Shown piece by piece: positions 25,247 through 34,353 of a DNA stretch of 64,000 nt. The translations under genes were made by a program, and so were the position numbers. Source of the DNA: PALSA-894 sp963828625 (lineage in GTDB: Bacteria > Pseudomonadota > Alphaproteobacteria > Rhizobiales > Xanthobacteraceae); contig CAWHEX010000003.1 in assembly GCA_963828625.1 (NCBI GenBank), forward strand, positions 682,001 to 746,000. The letters are read 5' to 3'. The stretch's first letter is position 1. Each line of letters opens with the position of its first letter. A model generated the notes under the pieces. That model did no database searches. It was not told the origin of the DNA and was given only the letters and a program-made list of their open reading frames with translations.

Positions 25247-25987
25247 ATGCATAAGGGCACGATGCGAAGCTTGCTTGTCGCGGTGGGACTTGCAGCGATG
25301 AGCGGCACCGCGATGGCGGCCGATGTAGGCCGTCCGGTTTACAAGGCGCCGCCCGCGGGCGCGCTGCCGGTCACTTACGACTGGACCGGATTCTATGTCG
25401 GCGGTCACGTCGGCTACGGCTGGGCCGAGAAGGACTGGCGCGATGCGTTCGGTCTGAACGTCAGCAACAAGGCCAATGGATTCCTCGGCGGCGGTCAGGT
25501 CGGCTTCAACTACCAGATCAACCAGTTCGTGCTCGGCGTGGAAGGCGACTTCTCGTGGAGCGGCATCAACGGCGGCACCAACACCGGCGCGATCGTCGGC
25601 GGCCCGCTCGGCGCGAGCTTCAATACCGACGTGAACTGGGTCTCCACCCTCACCGGCCGGCTCGGTCTCGCGTTCGACCGCTGGCTCGTCTACGGCAAGG
25701 GCGGTGTCGCGTGGGCGAACGACAGCTTCACAACGAACTTCTACACGCTGCCCGCAAGCGTAGAGGCCACCCAAACGCGGATCGGCTGGACCGCAGGCGC
25801 CGGCGTCGAATACGCCTTCGCACCGAGTTGGTCGGCGAAGCTCGAATATAACTACATGGACTTCGGCACCAAGCCTGTCTCATTCGCGCCCGGCACTTCG
25901 ACCGACATCGACCAGCAGGTCCACGCGGTCAAGCTCGGCGTGAACTACAAGTTCGGCTTCCCGGGCGCGGTCACGGCCCGGTACTGA
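25247..25987 (+). CDS. Outer-membrane beta-barrel protein, Omp25/RopB-like
   Basis: 246 residues. A Sec signal (about 1-24, ending GTAMA) is followed by DVGRPVYKAPP, the short N-terminal linker seen in Rhizobiales Omp25/Omp31/RopB proteins. An 8-stranded barrel follows: YDWTGFYVGGHVGYGW, GGGQVGFNYQINQFVLGVEGDF, TLTGRLGLAFDRWLVYGKGGVAW, GAGVEYAFAPSWSAKLEYNYMDFG, ending in GVNYKFG. These proteins stabilise the envelope and often bind LPS. ATG 25247 follows GGAG at 7 nt. A strong hairpin terminator lies 21 bp after the stop, so the gene is probably monocistronic. Confidence 0.9.
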   Translation: MHKGTMRSLLVAVGLAAMSGTAMAADVGRPVYKAPPAGALPVTYDWTGFYVGGHVGYGWAEKDWRDAFGLNVSNKANGFLGGGQVGFNYQINQFVLGVEGDFSWSGINGGTNTGAIVGGPLGASFNTDVNWVSTLTGRLGLAFDRWLVYGKGGVAWANDSFTTNFYTLPASVEATQTRIGWTAGAGVEYAFAPSWSAKLEYNYMDFGTKPVSFAPGTSTDIDQQVHAVKLGVNYKFGFPGAVTARY

Positions 25988-26008
25988 TCTCCACACTGCA
26001 CGGCACGG

Positions 26009-26038
26009 AAAACCCCGGGGTTGCGCCCCGGGGTTTTT
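26009..26038 (+). terminator. Strong Rho-independent terminator of the outer-membrane protein gene
   Basis: AAAACCCCGGGG (26009-26020), loop TTGCG, CCCCGGGGTTTT (26026-26037) form a perfect 12-bp stem with a run of T. Because arms are A- and T-flanked it could work in both directions, but only rightward transcription reaches it here. Confidence 0.88.
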
Positions 26039-26089
26039 GTTTGCGCGCGCGGCTGTTCTATTCTCCGCGCGGGCTCGTTCGGGGGAATC

Positions 26090-26839
26090 ATGAATCTCGT
26101 GCTCGGTATCTGCGCCGCGGTCGCAGCGCTCATCGCCCTGGGTCTGCTGTGGTGGCGCAGCCGCGTCGGGCGCGAGATCGCCCTGATGTCGTCGCTCGAA
26201 ACAAGCGGCGCGGGGAGCATCGCACGGATAGCGCCCGGCACGCTCGTCGAGGTGAAGGGTACGCTACGCGTGCGCGTTCCGCTGGTCGCCGAGTTTTCGC
26301 GGACGCCTTGCGCCTACTACAAATGCGAGATCGAGCGCGAGGAGACCTATTACGAGCGCGACAGCCAGGGCCGCGAGGAGCGCAAGACGCGCACCACCAC
26401 CGTCTACTCCAACATGAAATACGGCCAGTGCCTGATCGAGGATCAGAGCGGCAAGGCAGGCATCGATTTCGACGGCGCGGAGGTCGAGGCGGCGCAGACG
26501 GTGAACGAGCCGACCGCGGCACCGAATGCGACCGGCGGCGGAATGCTCGGCACCGTGCTCTCCGCACTGTCGAACTCGAACGCCACGTTCCGCCGCAAGG
26601 AGAGCATCCTCGCGACGGACATTCCGGTCTACGTGCTCGGCGAAGTGCAGCCGGGCGGCTTGATCGGCAAGCCGGCCAGCGGCTCGAAGAACAAGTCGTT
26701 CGTCATCAGCCACAAGTCGGAGGAAGAGCGCACCAAGTCGCTCACCTCGACAATGCGATGGTTACTGGTAAGCGCGATCGTGCTGTTCGTGCTGGCGGTA
26801 GTGTTCGCCTATTTCGGCGTGAAGGTCGGGCCGGCATAA
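26090..26839 (+). CDS. GIDE/MUL1-like domain membrane protein
   Basis: 249 residues. One N-terminal helix (LVLGICAAVAALIALGLLWW), a soluble middle and one C-terminal helix (WLLVSAIVLFVLAVVFAYFGV), the topology of the eukaryotic mitochondrial ligase MUL1/GIDE but without a RING finger. The middle reads VEVKGTLRVRVPLVAEFSRTPCAYYKCEIERE and VYVLGEVQPGG, matching the GIDE domain pattern (pfam12483), whose bacterial function is unknown. A basic loop of alternating Arg/Glu/Thr (REERKTRTTTVYS) follows. It starts just after a terminator, so it has its own promoter or none strong. It is convergent with the aminotransferase gene. Confidence 0.72.
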   Translation: MNLVLGICAAVAALIALGLLWWRSRVGREIALMSSLETSGAGSIARIAPGTLVEVKGTLRVRVPLVAEFSRTPCAYYKCEIEREETYYERDSQGREERKTRTTTVYSNMKYGQCLIEDQSGKAGIDFDGAEVEAAQTVNEPTAAPNATGGGMLGTVLSALSNSNATFRRKESILATDIPVYVLGEVQPGGLIGKPASGSKNKSFVISHKSEEERTKSLTSTMRWLLVSAIVLFVLAVVFAYFGVKVGPA

Positions 26840-26859
26840 CCGCAATCGAGAGCCGGAGG

Positions 26860-28017
26860 CTATGCCGCGCGCTTGAGCGCACCGCCAAGCCGTTCGAGCG
26901 CAGCATCGAGCGTCGCGTCGTGCTTCGCAAAGCAGAAGCGCACCACCGAGCGGATCGGGTCGGTCGCGTAGAACGCCGAGACCGGGATCGCCGCGACCTT
27001 GTGCTCCAGCACCAGCCGCTTGCAGAAGCTCTCGTCGTCCTCATTGAGGCCGAGGCTCGCAAGATCGACGTTGACGAAATAGGTCGCCTCCGCCTCGATC
27101 ACCGGGAACCCGAGATCGCGCAGCCCTTTGGTGAAGCGGTCGCGGCTGCGCTGGAGATCGCCGCGCATGCCGTCGAAATAGTCGTCTGTCTTGGCCAGCC
27201 CGTAGGCGACAGCGGACTGAAGGTTCGGCGGCGTCGTGAAGGTGATGTACTGGTGCGCCTTGGCGAGCACGCGCAGCACATTGGGCGCGGCGCACACGAG
27301 CCCGACCTTCCAGCCGGTCAGCGAGAAAATCTTTCCGGCCGAACCGATCTTGACGCAGCGCTCGCGCATGCCGGGCATCGCGATCAGCGGAATGTGGCGC
27401 CGCCCGTCGAACATGACGTGCTCCCACACCTCGTCGCAAACCGCGATCGCATCGAACTTCTCGCAATAGCGCGCAAGCAGTTCCAGGTTCTCGCGTGGGA
27501 ACACGGTCGCCGATGGATTGAGTGGATTGTTGAACAGCACCACGCGCGTCTTCGGCGTGAAGGCGCGCGCGAGCTGCTCCTCGGTAAAGCGCCACTGCGG
27601 GGGCTCCAGCCGAACGAAGCGCGGCACGCCCCCTGCCCGCTGCACCAGCGGCAGATAGGCGTCGTAGAGCGGCTGGAACAGCACGACCTCGTCGCCCGGC
27701 TCGATCAGCGCCATGAGCGCGCCCGCGATCGCCTCGGTCGCGCCGGAGGTGATCATGATCTCGCTGTCGGGGTCGAAGTCGAGGTTCTGCCAGTGCTTGT
27801 AGTGCGCAGCGACCGCCTGACGCAGTTCGGGCAGACCCATCATCGGCGGATACTGGTTCCAGCCATGCACCACGGCCTCGGCGGCCTTCGCAAGCACGTC
27901 TTCGGGGAATGGGCCGTCGGGAAATCCCTGGCCGAGGTTGACGGCGTTCTGCTCGCGCGCGAGGCGCGACATCACCTCGAACACCGAAACCGGCAGGTTG
28001 GCGAAGACTTTGTTCAT
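26860..28017 (-). CDS. PLP-dependent class I/II aminotransferase
   Basis: 385 residues, fold type I. Conserved blocks: NLGQGFPDGPFP near the start, GATEAIAGALMALIEPGDEVV, the NNPLNPSATVF loop, AVCDEVWEHV (Asp binding PLP nitrogen) and SAGKIFSLTGWKVG with the Schiff-base Lys, then Arg of RFCFAKH for the substrate carboxylate. It resembles the YbdL / kynurenine-glutamine aminotransferase branch. The rhodanese gene upstream ends 19 bp before its ATG at 28017. That may point to sulfur amino acids such as methionine, YbdL's preferred donor (inference). Confidence 0.88.
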   Translation of the reverse strand: MNKVFANLPVSVFEVMSRLAREQNAVNLGQGFPDGPFPEDVLAKAAEAVVHGWNQYPPMMGLPELRQAVAAHYKHWQNLDFDPDSEIMITSGATEAIAGALMALIEPGDEVVLFQPLYDAYLPLVQRAGGVPRFVRLEPPQWRFTEEQLARAFTPKTRVVLFNNPLNPSATVFPRENLELLARYCEKFDAIAVCDEVWEHVMFDGRRHIPLIAMPGMRERCVKIGSAGKIFSLTGWKVGLVCAAPNVLRVLAKAHQYITFTTPPNLQSAVAYGLAKTDDYFDGMRGDLQRSRDRFTKGLRDLGFPVIEAEATYFVNVDLASLGLNEDDESFCKRLVLEHKVAAIPVSAFYATDPIRSVVRFCFAKHDATLDAALERLGGALKRAA

Positions 28018-28036
28018 GTGAAGAACATGCTGCCGA

Positions 28037-28366
28037 TCACGACTCGGTCGGCAGGCCCGCTTCCTTCCAGCCCTTAATGCCGCCAGCAAGGTGCGCGTTG
28101 TAGGGAAGCCCCGCGGTCTGCGCGACGAGCGAGGCGGTCACCGAGCGGTTGCCGGAGCGGCACGCGAACACGACCTGCTTGCCGCCGGGATCGGGCAACG
28201 CCTGCGGATCGAACTCCGACATCGGCATGTAGACGGCTTCCGGATAGCGTTCGACCTCGGTCTCGCTCGGCTCGCGCACGTCGATGAGCAGGATCTTGCC
28301 CTCGGTGATGCCCTTGGCGACCTCTTCGGGATAGAGATCGTGCACGCTGTCGCGGTCGAGCGCCAT
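28037..28366 (-). CDS. Rhodanese-like domain protein
   Basis: 109-residue single-domain sulfurtransferase. The catalytic cysteine loop is ACRSGNRS (about residues 69-75), with LIDVREPSE near residue 28 and GGIKGWKEAGLP at the end, all standard for single-domain rhodaneses (GlpE-like) that move sulfane sulfur. It sits between the kup gene (72 bp) and the aminotransferase gene (19 bp) on the same strand. Confidence 0.9.
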   Translation of the reverse strand: MALDRDSVHDLYPEEVAKGITEGKILLIDVREPSETEVERYPEAVYMPMSEFDPQALPDPGGKQVVFACRSGNRSVTASLVAQTAGLPYNAHLAGGIKGWKEAGLPTES

Positions 28367-28438
28367 GGTGCTTCTCCTTTACGCAACCAACCTCGTCCCG
28401 TCCCATATCGCGAGAGCGGCGAAACCGCAAACGCCGGC

Positions 28439-30361
28439 CTAGACCGCCACCTGCGTCCCGATCTCGACCACACGTCCGGTCGGAATCTGGAAGTAGTCGG
28501 TCGCATCGTTGGCGCCGCGCGCCAGGCGGATGAACAAGCGGTCCTGCCAGCGCGGCATGCCCGATTTCGCCGCCGGCCGTAGCGCGCGGCGGGACAGGAA
28601 GAACGAAGTCGACATGATGTCGAACTGCCAGCCGAGCTTGCGCGCAATCGCGAGCGCCTTGGGCACGTTCGGCGTCTCCATGTAGCCGAAGTGCAGCGTG
28701 ACGCAGGAGAAGCTCTCCCCGATCTGCTCGATCTGGACGCGGTCCTGCGGCTTCACGGCCGGCGTGTCTGCCGTCTCGACGGTGAGGATGACATTCTTCT
28801 CGTGCAACACCTTGTAGTGCTTGAGGCTATGCATCAGCGCGGTCGGTGCGCTGGTCGGATCGCTGGTGAGGAATACCGCAGTTCCGGGCACGTACACCGG
28901 CGGCTTCTTCTCCAGCATCGCGACGAGGCCACGCAGCGGCGTCTCCTGCCGGCGCGTCTTCTCGAACAGCAACCGGCTGCCGCGCCGCCATGTGTACATC
29001 ACCAGCATCACGAGGCCGCCGAGCGCGAGCGGCATCCAGCCGCCCTCGTGGATCTTCAGCATGTTCGCGCCGAGGAACGTCAGGTCGATGAGCAGGAACG
29101 GTGCGATGATCGCTGCTGCAAGCCACGGCGACCACTTCCAGCCTTTCCAGATCACGATGAAAGCCATCATGGCAGTGACCACCATCGTGCCGGTCACGGC
29201 GATGCCGTAGGCGGAGGCGAGCGCGCTCGAAGAGCGGAACAGCAGCACCAGCAGCAGCACGCCGATCAGCAGCAGACCGTTGACGCGCGGCATGTAGATC
29301 TGCCCGGCCTGCGTCTCGGACGTGTGGCGGATTTCGAGCCGCGGCAGAAGCCCGAGCTGGATCGCCTGCCGGGTGAGCGAATAGGCCCCGGTGATGACGG
29401 CCTGGCTCGCGATCACAGTCGCCGCGGTCGCGAGTGCGACCATCGGCAGCAGCGCCCAATCGGGATAGAGCAGGAAGAACGGGTTCTCGATCGCCTTCGG
29501 ATTGGCGAGCACCAGTGCGCCCTGCCCAAGGTAGTTGAGCATCAGCGCCGGGAGCACGACGGCAATCCACGCAGCTTGAATCGGATGGCGTCCGAAATGG
29601 CCGAGATCCGCGTAAAGCGCCTCCGCACCCGTAACCGCCAGAAACACCGCGCCGAGCGTGATCAGGCCGATCATGCCGTGGCCGCCGAGGAAACTCAGCG
29701 CATGCCACGGATTGAGCGCGGCCAGCACGGCCGGGTTCGCGGCGACCTGCTGCACACCGGCGATGCCGATCGCGAAGAACCAGATGAGCGTCACCGGCCC
29801 GAACAGGGCCGCGATCTGCGCGGTGCCGCGCGACTGCACGGCGAACAGCGCGATGAGGATCACGACGGTGAGCGGAACGACGTAAGGATCGAACGCGGGC
29901 GTCGCGATCTTGAGACCTTCAACCGCCGAGAGCACCGAAAGCGCCGGCGTGATGACGGCATCTCCGTAGAACAGCGCGCCGCTGATCGTGCCGAGCAGGA
30001 ACAGGACCGGCGTGCTCCGGCCGAGCGCGCGTTGCGCGAGCGCCATCAAGGTGAGCGTGCCGCCCTCCCCGTTATTGTCAGCGCGCAGCAGCAGCACGAC
30101 ATATTTCAGGGTGACGACGACGATCAGCGCCCAGAAGATCAGCGAGAGCACACCGAGCACGGCTTCGCTTGTGACGCCGCCGCCGCTCGTTGCCGCGGTG
30201 ATCGCCTCGCGGAAGGCGTAAAGCGGGCTGGTACCTATATCGCCGTAGACGACGCCGATACTGCCGAGGGTGAGAGCCCAAAAACCGGTAGCGGGACGCG
30301 CGCCATCGTCGCGGCGAGCGGAAAGATCGCTCCCCTGAGGGGCCGTGAGACTGAGCATCAT
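28439..30361 (-). CDS. kup: Kup-type potassium uptake transporter (copy 1)
   Basis: 640 residues, the usual Kup length. It has 12 predicted helices and the typical opening GVVYGDIGTSPLYAFREA, RADNNGEGGTLTLMAL, ALYADLGHFGRHPIQ and VITGAYSLTRQAIQLGLLPRLEI, then a soluble C-terminal domain with FLTSDPTSAPTALMHSLKHYKVLHEKNV and MSTSFFLSRR. It should be a low-affinity K+/H+ symporter in the inner membrane. A second, closely similar copy lies 200 bp upstream on the same strand. The reading frame here is intact. No strong ribosome site is seen before the tandem ATGs. Confidence 0.92.
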   Translation of the reverse strand: MMLSLTAPQGSDLSARRDDGARPATGFWALTLGSIGVVYGDIGTSPLYAFREAITAATSGGGVTSEAVLGVLSLIFWALIVVVTLKYVVLLLRADNNGEGGTLTLMALAQRALGRSTPVLFLLGTISGALFYGDAVITPALSVLSAVEGLKIATPAFDPYVVPLTVVILIALFAVQSRGTAQIAALFGPVTLIWFFAIGIAGVQQVAANPAVLAALNPWHALSFLGGHGMIGLITLGAVFLAVTGAEALYADLGHFGRHPIQAAWIAVVLPALMLNYLGQGALVLANPKAIENPFFLLYPDWALLPMVALATAATVIASQAVITGAYSLTRQAIQLGLLPRLEIRHTSETQAGQIYMPRVNGLLLIGVLLLVLLFRSSSALASAYGIAVTGTMVVTAMMAFIVIWKGWKWSPWLAAAIIAPFLLIDLTFLGANMLKIHEGGWMPLALGGLVMLVMYTWRRGSRLLFEKTRRQETPLRGLVAMLEKKPPVYVPGTAVFLTSDPTSAPTALMHSLKHYKVLHEKNVILTVETADTPAVKPQDRVQIEQIGESFSCVTLHFGYMETPNVPKALAIARKLGWQFDIMSTSFFLSRRALRPAAKSGMPRWQDRLFIRLARGANDATDYFQIPTGRVVEIGTQVAV

Positions 30362-30561
30362 GGTGGGTTGTCAGGCCGTTCGCCTGCTCCGAATGCCGCG
30401 CTGCAACATGCGCAGGGGCCGGGCTTGTACGCCCGCTCAACGCCGTAGTCACGATGTCAGCCAAGGCGACGGAACCGGGACAGCCATGCAATCGGAGCGG
30501 ATCGCTTGGTGTCGCTTGGGCGAAATTTAATTATTCAATATCAATGACCTAAAGAGCGCCT

Positions 30562-32477
30562 CTAAACGGTCACTTGCGTTCCAACCTCGACCACCCGTCC
30601 GGTCGGAATCTGGAAGAAGTCGGTCGCGTCGTTCGCCGACCGGGCAAGCCCGATATAGAGCCGGTCCTGCCACGCCGGCATCCCGGATTTCGCCGCCACC
30701 TTGAGCGAGCGCCGCGACAGGAAGAACGACGTCGACATGATGTCGAACTGCAGACCCTTCTTGCGCGCAATCGCGAGCGCCTTGGGGACATTCGGGGACT
30801 CCACGAAGCCGAAGCGCAGCACCACCCGGCTGAACCGGTCCGAAATCGGCGTGATCTCCACACGTTCTTCATCCACCACGCGCGGCGTGTCGGCGATCTG
30901 GATGGTGAGGATCACGTTGTGCTCGTGCAGCACCTTGTTGTGCTTGAGGTTGTGCATCAGCGACGCAGGCGCGAATTCCTGATCGCTGGTGAGAAATACC
31001 GCCGTGCCGGGCACCACGTGAGGCGGGCGCTTTTCCAGGCTCTTGATCAGCGAGTTCGAGCGGAACTTCGATGCGCCGCGTCTTCTGGATCAGGATGCGG
31101 GTGCCCTTCTGCCAGGTGATGATCAGCAGGACCATCGCGCAACCGAATAGCACCGGCGCCCAGGCACCCTCGAAGATCTTGAGCAGATTGGCGCTGAGGA
31201 ACACCGCATCGATGACCACGAGCGGCACCATCAGCAAGGCGGCGCTCCACCACTGCCAGCGCCAGAGCTTCCACACCACGATGAAGCCGAGCAGTCCGTC
31301 GACGACCATCGTGGTCGTGACGGCGATGCCGTACGCATGGGCCAGCTTGCTCGAGGTCTGGAACATCAGCACGAGGATCAGCACGCCGGTGAGCAGCGCG
31401 GCGTTCACGCGCGGAATATAGATCTGGCCAAAGTGGGCGGCCGAGGTGTGCAGGATCGCGAGGCGCGGCAGCAGGCCGAGCTGGATCGCCTGATGGGTCA
31501 GCGAATAAGCGCCGGTGATGACCGCCTGACTGGCGATCACGGTGGCGCAGGTCGCGAGCACCACCATCGGCAGCAGCAGCATCTCCGGTACGAGCCGGTA
31601 GAACGGATTGGTGATCGCGGTCGGATCGCGCAGCACCAGCGCACCTTGGCCGAAGTAATTGATGACCAGCGCAGGCAGCACGAGCGCGAACCATGCGGTC
31701 TGGATCGGCTTGCGGCCGAAGTGACCAAGGTCTGCATAGAGCGCTTCGCCGCCGGTCACCGCAAGGAATACGGCGCCGAGCGTCACAAGCCCGATGAAGC
31801 CATGCTGCGAGAGGAACTTGACCGCATAATACGGATTGATCGCCCAGAACACGCCGGGGTCGTCGCTGATGTGCAACGCGCCTATCACGGCTACAGCGAT
31901 AAACCACACCACCATCACGGGTCCGAAGAACGACGCCACGCGTGCGGTGCCGCGACGCTGGACCGCGAACAGCGCGATCAGGATCACGATCGTGATGGGG
32001 ACGACGTAGTGCTCCAGCGCGGGCGTAACGAGCTTCAAGTCCTTCGACCGCGGACAACACCGAGATCGCGGGCGTGATGACCGAGTCGCCGAGAAACATC
32101 GCGGCACCGATGACGCCAAGCAGCAGCACGATCGGCGTGCGCTTTCCGATTGCGCGGAACGCAAGCGCCATGAGGGCAAGCGTGCCGCCCTCCCCGTTGT
32201 TGTCGGCGCGCAGGAGGATCAGCACGTACTTGAGCGTGACCACGACGATCAGCGCCCACAGGATCATCGACAGGACGCCGAGGACGATCTCGCGGGTGAT
32301 CGGACCAGCATCAGCAGCAGCAGCAGCAGCCTCGCGGAAGGCGTAGAGCGGGCTCGTGCCGATATCGCCGTAGACGATGCCGACGCTGCCGAGCGCCATT
32401 GCGTAGAAGCTGGCGGGCTGGTGCTCGCTCGCCGGTTGACCGGCCGGCAGCAAAGGATCGCGTTCGGCTTCGTTCAT
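30562..32477 (-). pseudogene. kup: Kup-type potassium uptake transporter (copy 2), frame broken as given
   Basis: Reconstructs to about 637 residues, highly similar to copy 1. Three frames are needed: MNEAERDPLL through SVLSAVEGL; LKLVTPALEHYVVPIT through KTRRIEVPL; then LIKSLEKRPPHVVPGTAVFLTSDQEFAPASL to PTGRVVEVGTQVTV. One extra base lies at about 32039-32042 and another at about 31055-31058. All conserved Kup motifs are intact on each side, and a (GCA)n run near 32310 encodes six Ala without changing frame. Sequencing insertions are the likeliest cause, since copy 1 lets each junction be predicted exactly. Confidence 0.85.
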
Positions 32478-32630
32478 GAAATGGCGGATGCCGGATCCGG
32501 GCCGGTGAAGGGGCGCCCTTATATCACCCCGTCAGCCAATAGCACTCCGCCAGACCAGCGAACATGGGGACATCTTCGCAGGCTTACCGCATCGGAAATG
32601 GCAGGCTTTCAGCTGTGACGCCGCGGCGGT

Positions 32631-33449
32631 TCAGGGCTTGAAGCCGATCGGCAACGGCGGCGCTTCCCGCATCAGGGTAATGGTGACGCGGCGGTTGGCC
32701 GCAATGTGCGGATCGTCCGGGAACAGCGGCTGGCTGTCCGCCTTGCCGGCCACCTGGAACAGGTGCGAGCTCGGCAGGCCCTCGTCCTGGAGGATCTGGC
32801 GTACGGCATTGGCACGATCCGCGGAAAGTTCCCACGGGCCATAGCCGGGACGCGAGGGCATCCGGGTCGCCGCCGTATGACCGGCGATCGAGACGCGGTT
32901 AGGCATCCCTTTCAGCGGCGCAGCGAGTTTCTGGATCAGGCGGCGCGTGCGATCGAACGGCTCCTTCGCGCCATCGGGAAACATCGAGCGGCCTTCCTGA
33001 TCGACGATCTCGATGTTGAGGCCGTTCTCGTTCTCCTCGATCATGACGTGCTTCGACTGCTCGGCGATTTCCGGCATGTCCTGTATCGCCTGGCGCAGCG
33101 AGGCGGCAGCGAGCGCGAACGCCCGGTCGTCCTTCAGCTTCAGACCTTCCTTCTGAAGGTCGAGATCGTTCGGTCCGGGCGTGTTGGTGGAATCTTCCGG
33201 GTTGATGCGCGCGACATTCTTCACGGAAGGCCGTGTCGGGATGCCGTCCTGTTCGACGATGCCGTTGAAGCGCACCTGCTGCACGCCGAACGCATCGCGC
33301 ATCGAACCGGCCACGATCTGCATCTTCGCCTTGTCCTGGGTCGAAAAGGCGACGAGCATCACGAAGAAGCTCATCATCAGCGCCATCAGATCGGCGAAGG
33401 TGACGAACCAGCCGTGACCTCCGGTATGGCCACCCTTCTTTCTCGCCAT
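32631..33449 (-). CDS. motB: Flagellar motor stator protein MotB (OmpA-like C-terminus)
   Basis: 272 residues. The N-terminal helix FVTFADLMALMMSFFVMLVAFST carries the essential ion-binding Asp (Asp20). A Pro/Glu-rich linker with a plug-like segment is followed by a peptidoglycan-binding OmpA domain (about residues 145-265) with RVSIAGHTAATRM, LSADRANAVRQILQDEG and NRRVTITL. It anchors the stator to the cell wall. MotA ends 25 bp upstream on the same strand. No other flagellar genes are in the window, so the pair is remote from the main flagellar cluster or serves a second motor. Confidence 0.88.
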   Translation of the reverse strand: MARKKGGHTGGHGWFVTFADLMALMMSFFVMLVAFSTQDKAKMQIVAGSMRDAFGVQQVRFNGIVEQDGIPTRPSVKNVARINPEDSTNTPGPNDLDLQKEGLKLKDDRAFALAAASLRQAIQDMPEIAEQSKHVMIEENENGLNIEIVDQEGRSMFPDGAKEPFDRTRRLIQKLAAPLKGMPNRVSIAGHTAATRMPSRPGYGPWELSADRANAVRQILQDEGLPSSHLFQVAGKADSQPLFPDDPHIAANRRVTITLMREAPPLPIGFKP

Positions 33450-33474
33450 GACGCGTCAGCCTTCCGTTGCGTCG

Positions 33475-34248
33475 TCAGGCCGGCGCCAGTTCGGCTTCGT
33501 GATCGCGATGCTTTTCCGGCAGATAGGCGAGCAGCATTTCGCGCACGAGCGTCGGGCTCTTGGATTCGCGGATCATCAGGATGCCGTCGATGATGAGCGT
33601 CTTGTTGATCTCCTCGGTGAGCAACTTGACGTGCAGCTTGTCGGCGATAGGCAGCGTGAAGAGGTTGGCGACCAGCGCGCCATACAGGGTCGCGAGCAAA
33701 GCGACCGCCATCAACGGGCCGAGCTTGGAGGGATCGGTCATGTTGGCGAACATCTGCACCATGCCGATCAGCGTGCCGATCATGCCGAAGGCCGGCGCGC
33801 AGTCGCCGATCGCGCGATAGATCTTGCTGCCCTCGTCGAGATGGGTGAGGAAATTGTCGCGGTCGCGCTCGAGATTGTCGCGGATGAAGTCCGCGTCGTA
33901 GCCGTCGGCGACGAACCGGATGCCCTTGGCGAGGAAGGGATCGTCCGGCGTGACCTTTTCCAGACCCACCGGACCGGACTTGCGCGCGATTTCGGCGAGG
34001 CCCGCGATTTCATCGACGAGTTCGCGCGGCGTCGTGTTGGTCATCGAGAAGGCGAACTTCAAGCCGAGCGGCAGGCCGTGGATCATCGCGTTGAACGGAA
34101 ACCGGATCAGGGTTGCCGAGATCGAGCCGCCGAAAATGATGATGATGGCGTGGATGTCATAAAACATCCGCAGATCGCCACCCATCAGAATCAGGGTGAT
34201 GATAACGGCCAGGCCGGCAAGCAGCCCTAGGCCGGTTGCGATATCCAT
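33475..34248 (-). CDS. motA: Flagellar motor stator protein MotA, PomA-like short form
   Basis: 257 residues, closer to the Na+-type PomA than to the longer E. coli MotA. It opens with MDIATGLGLLAGLAVIITLILMGGDL, which is a PomA hallmark, and holds four hydrophobic segments. The conserved cytoplasmic charged stretch is PVGLEKVTPDDPFLAKGIRFVADGYDADFIRDNLERD, and the last helices read APAFGMIGTLIGMVQMF and LLATLYGALVANLFTLPIADKL. ATG 34248 was chosen over the upstream frame because the first helix starts right there. The ion (Na+ or H+) is not certain from sequence. Confidence 0.88.
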   Translation of the reverse strand: MDIATGLGLLAGLAVIITLILMGGDLRMFYDIHAIIIIFGGSISATLIRFPFNAMIHGLPLGLKFAFSMTNTTPRELVDEIAGLAEIARKSGPVGLEKVTPDDPFLAKGIRFVADGYDADFIRDNLERDRDNFLTHLDEGSKIYRAIGDCAPAFGMIGTLIGMVQMFANMTDPSKLGPLMAVALLATLYGALVANLFTLPIADKLHVKLLTEEINKTLIIDGILMIRESKSPTLVREMLLAYLPEKHRDHEAELAPA

Positions 34249-34353
34249 GAACAACCCCAAACACGACGCGACGCGGGCTCGCGCGCTCCCCACCGGCGAG
34301 AGCACCGGAACCGTAGCGTGCGGGGTATTAAGGGGCCGTAAAGCATGACCGGA

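Noticed and set aside
26041..28077. 678-codon open frame on the plus strand over the aminotransferase
   Set aside because: Antisense to an intact PLP aminotransferase with complete motifs; translated product has no domain and is Arg-rich.
32310..32335. (GCA)n run in kup copy 2
   Set aside because: Short in-frame polyalanine coding repeat, not a mobile or regulatory repeat.
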